A stretch of 64,000 nucleotides of DNA from Ariolimax columbianus (taxonomy: Eukaryota; Mollusca; Gastropoda; Stylommatophora; Arionidae). Below, piece after piece: positions 1-12,694 of the stretch. The stretch is from the NCBI GenBank assembly GCA_036924085.1, contig JAVGWX010000005.1, positions 73,690,547-73,754,546 of the forward strand, written 5' to 3'. Every line of letters starts with the position of its first letter. The stretch's first letter is position 1. Position numbers and translations under genes: made by a program. The notes beneath the pieces were generated by a model. The model made no database searches, was not told the origin of the DNA, and worked only from the letters and a program-made list of their open reading frames with translations.

Positions 1-113
1 TCACTGTTCAATATCTTGATTTCCTTCTATGTTTGCTAAGAGACATGTTATTTACTACTTTTAATATTTTAAATGGTTGTCCTTTCCGCATCTAGAACGC
101 CAGACATTATGGA

Positions 114-176
114 TGCAGAGCTAGAGAAAGATTAAGACAACCATGGATAGATGGTGTCAACGAGACTTCGAAGTAA
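114..176 (+). pseudogene. LINE ORF2 C-terminal tail fragment
   Basis: One frame reads RARERLRQPWIDG, which resembles the basic GRxRxRxxxW-D-G tail found at the extreme C-terminus of many invertebrate LINE ORF2 proteins. The same kind of motif occurs at 13575-13680 and 63590-63640 in this window. Only about 20 codons are recognisable and there is no start. A chance match cannot be excluded. Confidence 0.3.
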
Positions 177-224
177 CATGGAATGACAACAACACCGGCA
201 ACACATCTAGCACAGGGGAGAGAA

Positions 225-545
225 CTACATCTCCTCATGTCGTCTACTGACGAAAGTAATTAGAAGGAGAAGAAAACGTATCTTTCTGCATGCATCTTTA
301 TATGTAGTTGCTGTCAGATTATATATATTGTTCCTGTATTCTTCAGGTTGAAATTTACTGTGAAATTGGAGTAATAAGTCGTCTCCATATTTTAGCTGGT
401 TTCTTTCTAGCTGTTTCAAGAAAGTCTACTGGGTTTTATTTTTCTCATACGCTGTAGTTTCTTTCAAAATCCAATCAACTGCCAACAAGAACAAAAAAGG
501 TGATAAAAGACAATCTTGAATAATTCCAGATTGTGTCCGTCGAGT
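225..545 (-). pseudogene. LINE reverse transcriptase fragment, antisense
   Basis: On the minus strand 480-545 reads SGIIQDCLLSPFLFLL, a diverged form of the RT motif (G)VRQGCxLSPFLF. It is followed by VDWILKETT and then, at 225-419, by a frame with YGDDLLL where the catalytic A/YADD box is expected. Motif order and spacing fit RT motifs 4 and 5. Flanking domains are absent or unreadable, so this is a decayed piece of one LINE, different from the element at 1385-4215. No intact product is expected. Confidence 0.6.
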
Positions 546-1384
546 AGAAAGCTAAAGCTACCAACAACAAAAAATATATACTTCAACAAATATGAAAAAA
601 ATTAATTAAATTAAAAATCTCAACTCAAAAGTCCGTCCACGATAATAGAATGTCCTCTGTCAAGACAGCTAAAGGCGAGGAAAAGGAGAGGATAATGCAG
701 GGTGCATGAAAGCTGCATCGCTAACATTACTGTTTCCTTCTGAGAAAATCTCCAGAATTGGCAGTTTATAGAGCTCGAAACAAACATACATAAACAGGTA
801 ACACATTCAGAGATTTGATTGGAATGAGTGACAACAGTATGGCTTGATGTGTAGTTATTGAAGACATGTGCTACACGTGGAGCACACGAGGTTTGAGCGA
901 TTTATTGACGCCAGTGGGTAAATACAATTCGACTTGTCTTTGCCGTAACCCAAAATGGCGTAGGGGCATCACATCTCAGTTGCTTGCTAAAGGTGTGAGA
1001 GGTGTGTCTTGGGCAAGTCTCTAGCCGGGTGGGGCCAAACCCACTCCTGACGGAGTGATCACGTATCGATCCGGTATTTGGTTTGTTATTTTCCCGTTCT
1101 CTATCTCTGTATTGTTTTCATTGGGTATCCAAAATGCCGGGTTTACAGAAACCCGAGCGTATCTAAGATTTCCAGCAATAGATGTTGTTCGGGTTGTGTT
1201 TTCGTCTTGAGTGCGGTAAGCGTGTCCCTTAGATGTTTAACTGTGTTTGGATGACCCGGCTACAAAAAATTAACAAAATCACCACGAGTAGACAGTGTTT
1301 TTACGATCACCAAATTTGGCTGATCGTAGCTATTAGACTTCTTGTTTTTCTTTTATTTTCGCGTGTCCTACTTGTGCCTTACAT
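546..1384. other. No gene recognised
   Basis: About 840 bases of AT-rich sequence without a long frame, tandem repeat or recognisable element. It lies between two antisense LINE relics and may contain further decayed LINE sequence. Confidence 0.4.
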
Positions 1385-4215
1385 CAACAGGTTATGAAAC
1401 GGTTTCTTGACCTGACCACATGCCAGGAAGCTTTACTGTTTCTGTTATTTCTGCTATCTTTTGCGTGTACAGCCTTGGCGTAGTATTCATTTTATGTGTA
1501 TAGTATTGCTTCTGAAGGATACTATCCGGTGTTTGACGTGCCAAGTGGCCGAACCATTTGGTTTGCTGCCTCTTGTTGAGGTCTAGTAATGGTGTTGTAC
1601 CACTGGTGTTGTACCTAATTGTCTTCTAATATCTTTGATTATATCTATTATTGTTGCACTAATATTCTGCGAAGGGCTTCATCTCTGTTGTTACTTTGTT
1701 TCTTTTATCTTTGCTTGTCAATGTCCAATTTCGACACTGATAGCACAATGTGGGTAGGAATATCGGGAGGTAAAGCGTTCTGTTTGCATTTATTGTCACG
1801 TGTTTACATTGCAATATCGGGGGCATTTGTGAAATGATTTTACTTGCTGTATTGCATCTGTGTTGGATTTCAGTGTTACCAATCTGCTACGATTATGTTA
1901 CCCAGTTACGTGACATTTTTCACCTGATTTACTTTCTGGTTTTGTATGAATACTGTTGTTTCTATTTCTTTTCTTGCAATCGTCATAATTTCAGTTTTAT
2001 CTATGTTAATCGTCATAATTTCAGTTTTATCTATGTTAATCGTCATACTGTAATCCTTACAGACCTAATTAAGATTGTTGATAGGATCCTGCAGTTGTTT
2101 TTCTAAGGTTACTATTACTGCTTGATCACCAGCAAAGAGAAGTTCATTTAAACTGAGGTCGTTCCCTCACTAATGTTTGATTTGTTTAAATATTATGTCT
2201 ATAGATGTGATAAACAGTAGAGGAGATAGTACACAACCTTGCCGCACACCTGTCCTAATATGACATGTTTCGGAATACCCTGCGTTTGTTTTTACTGAAT
2301 ATTGACTATTTGTATTCAAACTTTACATAGAATGGTCAAATGTTTATTTACTCCTTACTGTTCTAATGTTGCCTACATGTGGTATCTATTGATTCAATCG
2401 AATATCTTCTCTTGGTCTACGAAAGCAGCATGTAGTGTCCGATCGTACTCGATTATTTTCTCCGGGAGTTTCCTGAGTGCGAAGATTTCATGTTAAATTC
2501 TTGTCCTTCCTAAATCTCATCTGTGCTTCGCTAAGCTGTGAATCTATGATTAGGCGTAGTTTTTTTTTCTCCAATTATTTTACACAATATCTTTCCAATA
2601 TAGCTAAGTAATGATATTCCTCTATATTGTGCAGTCTTTTTGATGCCCATTTTCCCATATGTGAGCATTTCTCTAGACTTCTAGTCTTTCTTGTGAAATC
2701 CCTTCTAGGTTAAACAGTCTGTGTAATCAGGTTATCCCAACATTTGTTACCTTGATTAGTTTGGATGTCATCCGACCCTAGTGATTTGCTTGATGGTGCC
2801 GCTGCTTGTATAGCGTATTGTATATGTTATTTAGTTATATCCGGTTTTAGTTCTGTAGTGATCTATATATTGATATCTTATGGTACCATTATTAATCCAG
2901 TATTTAGGAGCTCTTTCAAATTCTGTTGCCATCTTTCCATGATTTCTCTTTTGTCGTGTATATCTCTTCCATTTTCATCACTTATGATTTCTGTTAGGTC
3001 ATAACACTCGTCTTTGTGTTTCATTATTGTAATGTTTGTGTAGAAGTTTATTAATGCATGTGTATTGTCCGAGTTGAGATTTTTGCTGCAATCTTTCCAT
3101 GATTTTTGTTTTACCCTCTTGAATGATACGCTTTGTGGCTTTTTTTTGGCAATTTAAGTGCAGTATAGCATATTGTTGTTTTGCTTTTAACCCATATTTT
3201 GTATATATATATATATTTTGTTCTGTTTCTCTTTATTTTCTGTTTTTGCTTCGACGTCCCACCATGCTGCAATTTTTAATTTAAGGCCTCTTGTCTTTAC
3301 AGTTCCGCGTGATGCCCTGGCTGCTTCTTGAACATCAACCAGTTTTCTCCAACTGTCTGTGCTTCTTTTGTGGGTTTTGCAAAACTATCTGTTACTTTAT
3401 GTATGTAGTCGTCTTGTGTCATGATATCTTTTAATGTTTAAACTTGATCGTTTCTCGTTCTGCATGCTCAATTTGTTCTGTACTCGCTTCTCATTTTGTT
3501 CTCAAAGTCATCATTACAGCTTTATTGTTAGTATCAATACACAGGTTCAGAAAAGTTTTGCATTAGTCACTTGTTTGTCTCTACTTCTCTTAGCTAGTAT
3601 AAAGTCTATCTAATTTTTCTGTTCAAATAATTCCACGTGTACCAGGTGTACACCCGTGAGCTTATAAGCTGGAAAAAGATGTTTGTTATGAACAAATCTT
3701 GTTGCCTGCATATTTCTTGGAGTCTGCGTCCGTTCTCGTTTCTCTCTCTTTGTATCTCCGTATTTTCCTAGATAATTTCAACTCTTTTTCGTGGTCTAGC
3801 GTTAAAGTCTACCCTTGCAATAAGTTTTTTTTTCTTTGGATGCTGCTAATTGTGTTATTAATGACGTCATCAAATTCTTTGCACTCAATGTCAATTTGTG
3901 AAGCACTGGAAAGAGCATATATTTGAATATGTTTTATGTTTTTCACCTATTCGTTGATTGCAACTATCACGGTTCTCTCCGATATATCATTTTTTTCAAG
4001 TATGTTCTTTGCTGTAGTTGATTCTATGATGCATCCTACAGCATGTTTTGTTCTTTCGGGAATTAGGAGTGTGCAGTCTTGGTGAATCTTTTTACAACAT
4101 TTATTTTTGATTCGCGTGTCTGCTATTCCCATAAACTGAATACATAGTTTCTTCTTTTCTTCTACTGTATCTTCCATTTTGTGATTGATTCCACATATGT
4201 TATCGCACATTCGTA
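1385..4215 (-). mobile_element. Degraded LINE (EN-RT-C-term), antisense
   Basis: Read on the minus strand, the order is that of a LINE ORF2. At 4210-3947 an 88-codon frame with MGIADTRIK and ISERTVIVAI matches the early part of an APE-type endonuclease. Next come KSLGSDDIQ (about 2780), YRGISLLSYIGK (about 2620), TGVRQGCVLSPLLF (about 2235) and FAGDQAVIV (about 2140, the catalytic ADD box changed to AGD). Last is KWFGHLARQTP (about 1550), the usual C-terminal WFGH motif. Stops and frameshifts are scattered throughout. The tail lies at the low-coordinate end. No target-site duplication was found. The relic is old compared with LINE-A. Confidence 0.75.
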
Positions 4216-4518
4216 TAGTGTCTTCTTTTTCCTCAGGTATGTTCGCTTATCCGTGTAGTTTATTGTTTACTTTGTGCCCGTTCATATTGCTCTCCTCTCG
4301 AGCCTCAGTCAGCTCTTAGTTTTGGGTTAAAATGACCAGAAGGTTAACAAAACCAGTCGCAATGGCCCGGTTTCGAAATAGTACATTATGATGATGTGGT
4401 ATTTGTACCTTCTGTAATCTAGCGTTTCAATTACTAAATCACATCGTGCACAATTTGGATTGTAGTAAACTGTTTCTCCATTATTGTTTATCCTTGGAAT
4501 AACACTTTTGGGAATTTA

Positions 4519-5264
4519 ACAATTTGGGAAATGGGAAACTAAAGCGGAGAAACTTTGCAGAATTAGCTAAAGCAAAGATGCACGAAGATTCCATAAACGC
4601 ACTAACAACACCAAAACCCATCACTACTGTACGAAAACCTACCTGGAGGCAGGATATATTTCCAGAGGTGGTAGAAAATATACCAGGTATTGGAAACAAA
4701 AACTGCCAGACTGAAAAAGAAAGGAGAGATACTACCCTAAGCTTCATATCGAAAAGCTACCCAAGCATGGACTGGACCCATGCATACACCGACGGTTCTG
4801 AAACAAACACTACACAGAACGGAGGGGCAGGAGCATTCTTGAACCTACCAATTGGCAAACAAATAACACTGTCATTCGCTACTGGTAAGTACACAAGCAA
4901 TTTCAGAGCGGAGGCAGAGGCACTGAGGGCGGCAGTGGAAGAAATGGTGAGACACAGTGAAAATGAGAGCCATTTAGTCCTGCTGACAGATGCTCTCGCC
5001 GTAGTCACAGCGCTAAAAAGCCAGAAAAACACTGAGCTTAATGACTTAAGAGCACGAATGCCCGTGCGGTACTAGTAAAATGACCGCTGAACATCTGCTA
5101 CAGAACTGCCCGACAAACGAGGATCAGAGATAGCAGATGTGGCCATCACCAGTGGAACTGCAAGACAAGCTCTATGGCAGTGGCGACAGCCTCAGGATGA
5201 CCACCGCTTTTTTCGAAAAAATATTGGTTACTGTCTGACTGCGTACGAAGAAGAAGAAGAAGAA
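4519..5264 (+). mobile_element. LINE-A copy 1: 5'-truncated, internally deleted 3' fragment
   Basis: Nearly identical to 44245-45290 of the long LINE-A copy. A frame at 4524-5075 covers the linker and RNase H domain: AYTDGS, NFRAEAEALRAA and LLTDALAVV carry three of the acidic catalytic residues. About 340 bp are then missing: the sequence jumps near 5053 from the RNase H centre to the CCHC-like tail (MPVRY, then a frame shift). This removes the last RNase H acidic motif. The element ends in (GAA)n at 5248-5264. The 10-mer ggaataacac at 4496-4505 and 5265-5274 is a candidate target-site duplication, with about 13 unexplained bases at the 5' junction. Confidence 0.85.
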
Positions 5265-5404
5265 GGAATAACACAAAACGTAGAACACAAATCAGCATTC
5301 ATAAAGCTGCGTCGCCATCTTAGAAACCGGAAAAGGCGTCCTAGAATAGATGTAACATAATATTTATATAAAATTGATATTTGCTACATGAAATTATTGG
5401 ACTT

Positions 5405-5825
5405 GTATAAAGAATAGACGTGGATATTAGATTTATTAAAATATAGAATACACGGGCTATTAGATTTGTTAAAATATAGAATACACACGGCTATTAGATG
5501 TGTTTAAAAATAGAATACACCTGGCTATTAGATATGTTAAAATATAGAATACACTTGGCTATTAGATTTGTTAAAATATAGAATACACTTGGCTATTAGA
5601 TTTGTTAAAATATAGAATACACGTGGCTATTAGATTTGTTTAAATATAGAATACACGCGGCTATTAGATTTGTTAAAGCATAGAATAGGCGTGGTTATTA
5701 GACTTGTTAAAATATAGAATACGCGTGGCTATTAGACGTTAAAATTTAGAATACGCGTGACTATTAGACTTGTTAAAATATAAAATACGCGTGGCTATTA
5801 GACTTGTTGAAATATATTTGCTACA
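5405..5825 (+). repeat. 34-bp minisatellite, ~12 copies
   Basis: Head-to-tail units containing ggctattagatttgtt then aaaatatagaatacac, period about 34 bp with point variants and one short unit near 5735. It lies 140 bp downstream of the tail of LINE-A copy 1. Confidence 0.9.
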
Positions 5826-5924
5826 CGTAGCTATTTGACTTGACTAAATATTCACCGCTTAGGATATGCTTGGCAGATTTGCAGTGTTACTATCTTCATA
5901 AATCAATTTTCAGACCACGGCAAC

Positions 5925-6059
5925 ACTCACACAGACATACATACGTACATACAAATTCACATACATACCAACATACATACATACATTTATACATACACAC
6001 ATTGCACACATTCACACACGCGTGCATGCACGTACGCACGTGCACACGCAAACGCACAG

Positions 6060-6097
<38 letters not shown>

Positions 6098-6098
6098 G
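5925..6098 (+). repeat. CA/CATA microsatellite
   Basis: Interrupted (CATA)n and (CA)n ending in (TA)5. It borders the 3' end of the antisense LINE tail at 6100-6515, so it may have grown from that element's simple-sequence tail. Confidence 0.9.
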
Positions 6099-6099
6099 G

Positions 6100-6515
6100 A
6101 TGGTCAGTCCTAAGACTGGTTGTATGGTTGTCTGAGCATGCATCTCCATTGGACGCTTTCCTCTGCAGCTCTCATCATTTGAGCGTAGTTTCACACGTTA
6201 CTGTCTCTGCATGCCTGAGATGTAAAGGTAGGTCTTGGTGGCATTCTTCAACGTTTCCACTGAATCTTACCCTCTTCTATCTTCTTAGAAGACTTTCATG
6301 TCGCATACTGTGTCCCATCCAACTCAATCTTCGTTTCTCTACCACTGAATCTTATTTGTGTCCAATGGATTCTTTCCGTACGATGATTGCACGACATTCA
6401 AAATGCTTCAAAGCTTTTTTCTTCCCACCTTGCTAGAGTCCTTGTGTCAGTCGTATACAGTGCAATTGGTCTAATGAGAAAAGTGAATATTCGTTTCCTA
6501 AACTCATCTTCATCG
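6100..6515 (-). pseudogene. LINE ORF2 C-terminal relic, antisense
   Basis: Minus-strand reading gives EEKSFEAF (the xxEAFEMWC region), then a diverged HRTERIHWTQ and IELDGTQYAT, which fit the post-RT C-terminus of invertebrate LINEs (I-x-W-x-D and RLRWLGHxxR regions). Several stops are present. The family cannot be named from this fragment. Confidence 0.5.
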
Positions 6516-6524
6516 CCATGAAGA

Positions 6525-9240
6525 AGAACTTTTATAGAACGTCGCTCCCATCACAGTCTGAAAGAAACTCTTTCCGTTGCCAAAACTCCAGCCTCCTCCC
6601 CAGTCACACCCAGGCATTTCTGGATATCTTGGTACCATCTTATTCTCGGTCTACCACTGCCTCTTTTGCCTGGCACTATACATTCCATCACTGTTCTCTC
6701 AAGACCGTTGTGTTTCTTGATGGGACCAAAGTATTTAAATTTTTGGCCATATTGGAATAGATAAACCAGTTCTCCTCTACGTTCAATTCTTGCTGAATAT
6801 CTTTATTTGTCATATTTTCCGCCCAGCATATTTTGAAGCTCTTTCTGAAACATTTTGACTCAAAGGTTTCGATTTTTTTCTATACGTTTCTGGTAATCGT
6901 CTATTATTGTCAGCCAAATGCTGCCACTGGAAATACACATGCTCTGAACACTTTCACTTTTGTTATGTTGTTGGTGTTCTGCCATAATTTCATCAGGCTG
7001 TTTAGTCTCTTCATAACCATGGCCAGTCTTCTTCTTTCTTTGCAGTTATAGCCATTTTTGTTAATTCTGGATCCCAGATATTAAAAATGCGTAACCTGAT
7101 CTATTTCCTCACCACCTACTGTAAATGTATGCTAATACCGTGTTTTGTCGGTGGACATTCTTCTTCTTTGTTCGCTCTCAATCTCCTTCTGCCAAGCCCT
7201 GAAAAAAGCTTTGCAAGTAGCGGAATGTAGTCCAGAGAACGGAATGCGTTGTGTCGGGGTTTACAGCTTGACTGCGATATTTGCACCTTTCGGTCCAACA
7301 CATTCAACTTCAGCAAGCATTTTTGAGTACCGATCGCTTCTACTTAGCCAGTCTGCTCTGTTGCAGCTTGTTATCCAGGATCACCTCGTGGAGGCGTAGA
7401 AGGGTCTTGGCAGCCCTGGTTCGCTGACACTGACGCTAGCAGTCAGCTATGGGTCGCTGACCGCTGCAGTTCGTGCGCTGATCAGCGTCTTGATCCCTTC
7501 GGTGGTCATTAACTTTGATTTATTTATAAACAGGTTTTGATCTTTACTGTATCCGTTTACGGCCGAAATTAGCTGCTCTAGATTGTGATTTCCCTAAACT
7601 ATATCTTGATATTCTTCAAGATTTGGAATTGATCTATTCTGAGGCCTACTGAGGTAGGCCCTTTTTGTCAATACAATCTTTGTTCCAATTTTCATTGCAG
7701 ACATCTTATGTGACGGTTCGCCACAAATATGTAAACTTCTGTACTTGTTCGATCATTTATCTATTGATATACATTTGTCTATGTTGCTTGTCTGTTACCA
7801 AAATATTTTGTTTCAATGTGTTTTTCACGCCAAACTCCTTGGCTATGCTTAAATTTTGTCAAGTAGCCTCTGCAACATTGCTACTCGTTCTCTCATAATG
7901 GCTGGACCATCAATAAATTTGATGGCATTGACTTTCGTACCATTGACTTTAAATCTCCTTTTTCAACTCCAACAACTGTTTACATCATCATCTCAAAATA
8001 TGCGTTATAGAGGCTGGCTTAAAGTTAACAACCATGTCGTACCTCCTTATTAAAACTGGATCTATTACCCATTATTTTATTGAAATAATTGCCTCTTTTC
8101 AAACAGGTAATGAGTCAACTTAATGATTGGTCTCTCAATATCTACCGACCACATCTGGAAAAGTTTGTTCCAATGGACTCTATCAAAGGCTTTTTCCTAG
8201 TCAAAAAAGCAGATAAATAGCAGTCGTTATTAATCGATCATTCTTTCTGTGAGAAGCCGCAATGATCTGATAGAATCCCATGTACATCTAGCGTTGCAAA
8301 ATCCAAACTGGTTATCTTTTAGCGCTACTTCGAGATTGCTCTCTATTATCTTCTTCAATATGTGTAGCAGCAGAATTTCAGGTGTATGGGTAGTAAGCTA
8401 ATCGTTCGGAATTGTTCGTATTCTATTGCTTTTGATTTTTTTTAGCTAAGGAATTATTATTGAAATTCGTTGATCTTTGGCAAAAATGCAGTGTTTGTAA
8501 ATTGGGGCAGAAAAAGTAAATGTTGCTGTCTTTGCCGCTGTTTTTAGGAGCTCGTCTATCCCTGGTGCTGTAATTTTCTGAATTGAGCAGAATTCCTTAT
8601 TAATTTATTCTCTCCTTACATGTAATCTCTCGCCAGCAAAGGTCTATCATTTAAAGGGTTGTTAGCCTGTCACAGGCCCCCGCCTTCAAACATTTCCTTA
8701 ACATATTCTCCTCATCTCTCGTTTCTGCTCTCATGGTCCGTTATTGTTTTTCTGCTTTTACCGTTAATCATAGGTAATTGTAGGTCTTGCTTTTACTAAA
8801 GGATTGTTTTACTATCTTATGAGCTTGTTGGAATTTCCATGTTCTTTCCATATCTTCAATTTCCTCGCATCTTTCTATCCACTATTTCTTTACTTACATT
8901 TTACGCTTTCGATCTAATTCATTCTTGATACTCTTATCAATGCCTTGCTCTGGATTACTTTTCTCCCATTTGCATCTTCCCTCTATTTTTCTAGAATTTA
9001 ATGGTTTAATTTTGTAATGAATTCTTCCTTCCCAAAGTTATCGCTACTGCCTCTTTTACGGCTTATTTTAAATTCTGTCACTGTTGATTTAAATCTTCAG
9101 TGACTAGTTTTCTCCCTCTACCACATCATTCACTGAGTTTTTGAAATTAACTCTGTTCTCCACCTCGTTTAATGCACTTAATTTCCATATTCTAGTTTGT
9201 GTGATTTACTTGTTTTTTGTTTTTTGTTTTTTTACATCTT
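6525..9240 (-). mobile_element. Degraded LINE, antisense, split by repeat B
   Basis: Minus-strand motifs in order: APGIDELLKTA (about 8560), NQFGFCNARCTWDS (about 8290), EKAFDRVHW (about 8190), VRHGC (about 8040), VNAIKFIDGPAIM (about 7910; FADD replaced by FIDG), then INKSK (about 7510). The reading resumes beyond a 370-bp insertion with VGGEEIDQVTHF, YLGSRINKNG and ACVFPVAAFG (7130-6890). The C-terminus, with a readable HxGxxRTVxEG-type region and basic tail, runs to about 6525. All frames are broken. The inserted block at 7134-7503 is repeat B. Confidence 0.72.
7134..7503 (+). repeat. Dispersed repeat B, copy 1 (nested in LINE)
   Basis: Shares long stretches with 31370-31735 (reverse complement) and weaker ones with 19125-19440 and 56760-57340. 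Conserved pieces are gcgttgtgtcggggtttaca, cagcttgactgcgatatttg and cctttcggtccaacacattc. It carries no coding frame and no clear tRNA box, and ends with a short gctagcagtcagctatggg motif. It interrupts a LINE RT frame, so it behaves as a mobile sequence. Confidence 0.7.
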
Positions 9241-9499
9241 CGCTATCATTTCATAATAAGCAAATTAGGATCACCAGCATAAGCCTCGTCATCGAGTGAT
9301 CGATGGAGGCTGTTGAGAGTCTGCTATAACTGTGAAGTACATTCGTACAGCACACGATCAATATATGCGTTGTCTACAGGCGTTGTTGATCCTCTCTCAA
9401 CGGACTCGCCTCGATGTTCCACTGGTTCCCAAATGGGCAGATGTTTCCTTCCGGAAGGTTGAGACAGACTAGTAAGGAAAGTTGTAAGAGGGTTCAAAA

Positions 9500-9805
9500 C
9501 CTGACTTACATATCAACTCTTTCAAATAAAAGTGTTCCCAACCTCACTTACAAAACAACTCTTTCCAATAAAAGTGTTGCCATCCTCACTTACAAAACAA
9601 CTCTTTCCAATAAAAGTGTTCCCATCCTCACTTACAAAACAACTCTTTCCAATAAAAGTGTTCCCATCCTCACTTACAAAACAACTCTTTCCAATAAAAG
9701 TGTTCCCATCCTCACTTATAAAACAACTCTTTCCAATAAAAGTGTTCCCATTCTTATTTACAAAACAACTCTATCGAATAAAAGCGTTCCAAACCTCACT
9801 TGCCA
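9500..9805 (+). repeat. 42-bp minisatellite, ~7 copies
   Basis: Units with aacaactctttccaataaaa then gtgttcccatcctcacttac, period 42 bp. The open frames of up to 152 codons here (9414-9872 and 9532-9897) are by-products of a period divisible by three. Confidence 0.92.
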
Positions 9806-9879
9806 CCTCCATTATCGTCATCTCAATATTATCCTTGATATCGTGTCCAATCTCCCGCCTCTGTCACCGTAATATTGAG

Positions 9880-10285
9880 AACATCACATGTGTCTAATCT
9901 CCCACCTCCGTCATATTTAGAATATCACATGTGTCTAATCTCCCACCTCCGTCATCTTGAGAACATATTGTGTGCCCAATCTCCCACCTCCGTCATTTTA
10001 AGAAGATCTCGTATGTCCAATCTCCAACCTCCGCCATTTTGAGAAGATCTCGTATGTCCAATCTCCAACCTCCGTCATTTTGAGAAGATCTCGTATGTCC
10101 AATCTCCAACCGCAGTCATTTTGAGAACATTTCGTGTGGGTAATCTCCCGACTCCGTCACAATCAAATTGAGAACACTTCGTGTGCCTAATCTCCCACCT
10201 CCGTGACCATCGTCTTAGAGACATCTCGTGTGTCCAATCTCCCACCACCAACATCTTGAGAACATCTTGAGTGTTCAATATTCTA
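9880..10285 (+). repeat. ~41-bp minisatellite, ~10 copies
   Basis: Units with gtccaatctccaacctccgt and cattttgagaagatctcg, period about 41 bp and increasingly diverged toward the right. The array directly abuts the C-terminal end of the antisense LINE at 10290-11060. Confidence 0.88.
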
Positions 10286-10289
10286 CTCC

Positions 10290-11060
10290 CTGTCCCGCCT
10301 CATCTTTTGGGTACCACATCTTTTTGTACAGTTGTTGCAGACTGTTGTTGTCATGTGTCCAAAGTATTCAAGTTTCCTAAACGTAGTGATGTTCTCTAGC
10401 TCATTTTAATCTATAGCAATATATTTTTGAGCTTCTGTGTTTTTATTTTTTTTGGGCAGCTGTATTATAATTTTCCTCCAGCATTTGATCTTGAATAATT
10501 ATATTTTCATTTTTAGAGTGTGTTTAATGGTCCATGTTCCGTATCCATACCTTGCTGTAAAGAAGATGCATGGCTTCATAATTTCTGTTCGTGTTGTAAA
10601 ATAAGTTTCTTATTTTATGTAAGAACTACTTTTCCATTGCCATTTTTCTTCCCATTGTTGATGAATGAAGCAAAGATATTAGAAACGCGACTTGACAATT
10701 TCATCTTCAAGAGTAACCGTCGTTATGTTATTTGGTTTAACGATAGGCAGTATCTTGGCTTAACAGATGTTCGGGAAGAGATTGTTGCCGTCGATATGTC
10801 ACTTAACTGAAATGATCATCTGTTCTAGTCATTTGCACTATTTGATAGACAAAACTGTCCCATTTAGACTTCTAAATTCTTGTATTTGATTTTCACGGCA
10901 CCTTCATCATAGTTTATGCATTTATGTTGAATAGATAAGGTGAGAGTATGCAGCCTTGTCTTGGTACGTTTTGCACTTCAAGACAGTCTGATTCAGATGC
11001 GGAGGATATCCCATGTCTCTCATAATTTTGCACGAGATAAGGTATTGCAAACAGTCAATA
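10290..11060 (-). mobile_element. Degraded LINE RT/C-terminal fragment, antisense
   Basis: Minus strand reads NVPRQGCILSPYLFNIN at 10985-10930 (RT motif 4), then after a decayed stretch ARYGYGTWTIKHTLKMKI near 10560-10500 (YGxxTW region) and KLEYFGHMTTTV near 10370 (FGHM motif). It is 5'-truncated within the RT. Stops and shifts are frequent. The tail runs into the 41-bp array. Confidence 0.65.
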
Positions 11061-11064
11061 AACC

Positions 11065-12690
11065 TTGGTATAATCTACGATGCAAGTGTGTAGGTCTATA
11101 TTATGCTTGCGGAATTTTACTTTCTTTCATAATTGACCCGCGAACTGCTCAATGGTTAGCTTGTCGCGTTAATGTAAAGAGCGAGAACAGTCCATTTTGC
11201 CGGAGACACTCGTAGAAGAAGAAATATAATTGTACAACACGTTCCGGTAAATCTTTGTCGATGAATACATTTTAAGCAAAACAACATTGACAGCACCTGC
11301 GATAAACGGGAATAGCATCAATTGCTGCCTAGGTTTGTTTATTTCGAAATTGTAAAAACCTTGCGAAATAGTTGAATGTGGTAGTGTGACGAGCAGAGGC
11401 GAATACATAAACAATTGGCAATAGAAGGCGCTAAAAAACAAAAAGTAAAATGTGAATATTTCTCCGGTTTAAAAAATGTAATTTCTCTACATGGCAAAAT
11501 TTGCTTGAAGTGGCTGATCGATTAAAAACCTAGCTTCTGACAGCAAACGTGCATGGTTCAACTAGTTTTCTATTTCTTCTTAAATGGGTTGTCACTGTCT
11601 GGCAAAGTGGTCGTTGATTATGACGTGTCTTTAACCTATAGCGGCTGCCCGATCGGTGTTGCCCTCAGTCTTTCATCACAAGAACACGGGTTCACATCTT
11701 TGTTAAGGTATGTTTTGTTTTATCTGATACTAAAATAACTATGTACAGTGTTTATCAACTGTAAGGACAAGTGGCCTTAATTTTTTATTTCTATAAATCA
11801 TCCCGTTGACATCAGTAGTGGGAATATGCACCTACGTAAAAGATTAGGCAAGTTTCCGAGTCGTTCACGCCTTCCATGTTTCTATGATTGGGGCGCTAGT
11901 TCACATGGGTACTTATTGCTGACTCAATAAAGATGTCAAAGCCTGCGTCCTGCTTTCAGTTTCCTATCAACACCTTCGCCTTTACACACTTGTTCGAGAG
12001 ATAAGATTGGAATCAAGAGAAGGTGCGTCGTTTTGACCAACACTGTACAGCACGCCTCGTCGTGGTTCGTAGAAACAAGACGTGCCACAGCAGTCTGGGA
12101 GACGAGGTGGGGATCGACACTCAAATCCTCATAGTGGTTAGCTTACACAAGAACCTCATGTTGCACTACAGCAAAGAGGACCCTAGTCTCTATTATTTAA
12201 GTACGCCACTGTATGGAAGAAGAGTCTATGTAAACTGTCGTACGACTTTATTTCCATTGATGGGGTAGTCGAAGAGTTTTACGCTAAGAACTAAAGGTCG
12301 ATTGGCTACTTCTGTCCTCACGTTGTGTGCTGGCTATGTCCCCCAAAAGAAAAACATCACATGCTGTACTGGGTATTCCATCCGATGCTCACTCGGTCAA
12401 CAGCCAGGACAGGCATCGATATAATTCGGCAAGGCACTCATCGTTTTTGTAAAGACCGTAACGAGGTTATATTATCGCAGCACAAGTGACTCCCATAACA
12501 ATAACCCGATTACTTCAGCATATCCAACTGTAAATGGATACCTGATTTGCTGATTAGGAATGTGAAGCAGCGAGGAAGGGAACAGAACAAACGAAACTAT
12601 GTGGCGGAGTACTATGAAATCTCTAATACGTCATTTCCGTCGTTGCCTCTTTTATATGCATCAATTACTCTTTTGTTTCTGTAGAAACAA
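11065..12690. other. No clear gene; possible SINE core at 12500-12575
   Basis: Mostly unique-looking sequence. At 12500-12575, ccaactgtaaatggatacc and gcagcgaggaaggg resemble the body of the SINEs at 26203 and 37211 (ccagctgtaaatcggtacc; gcggcgagggagag), so a decayed SINE may be present. The segment gggatcgacactc...gttgcactacagc at 12112-12172 resembles 62881-62944. No credible protein was found. Confidence 0.35.
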
Positions 12691-12694
12691 CATA

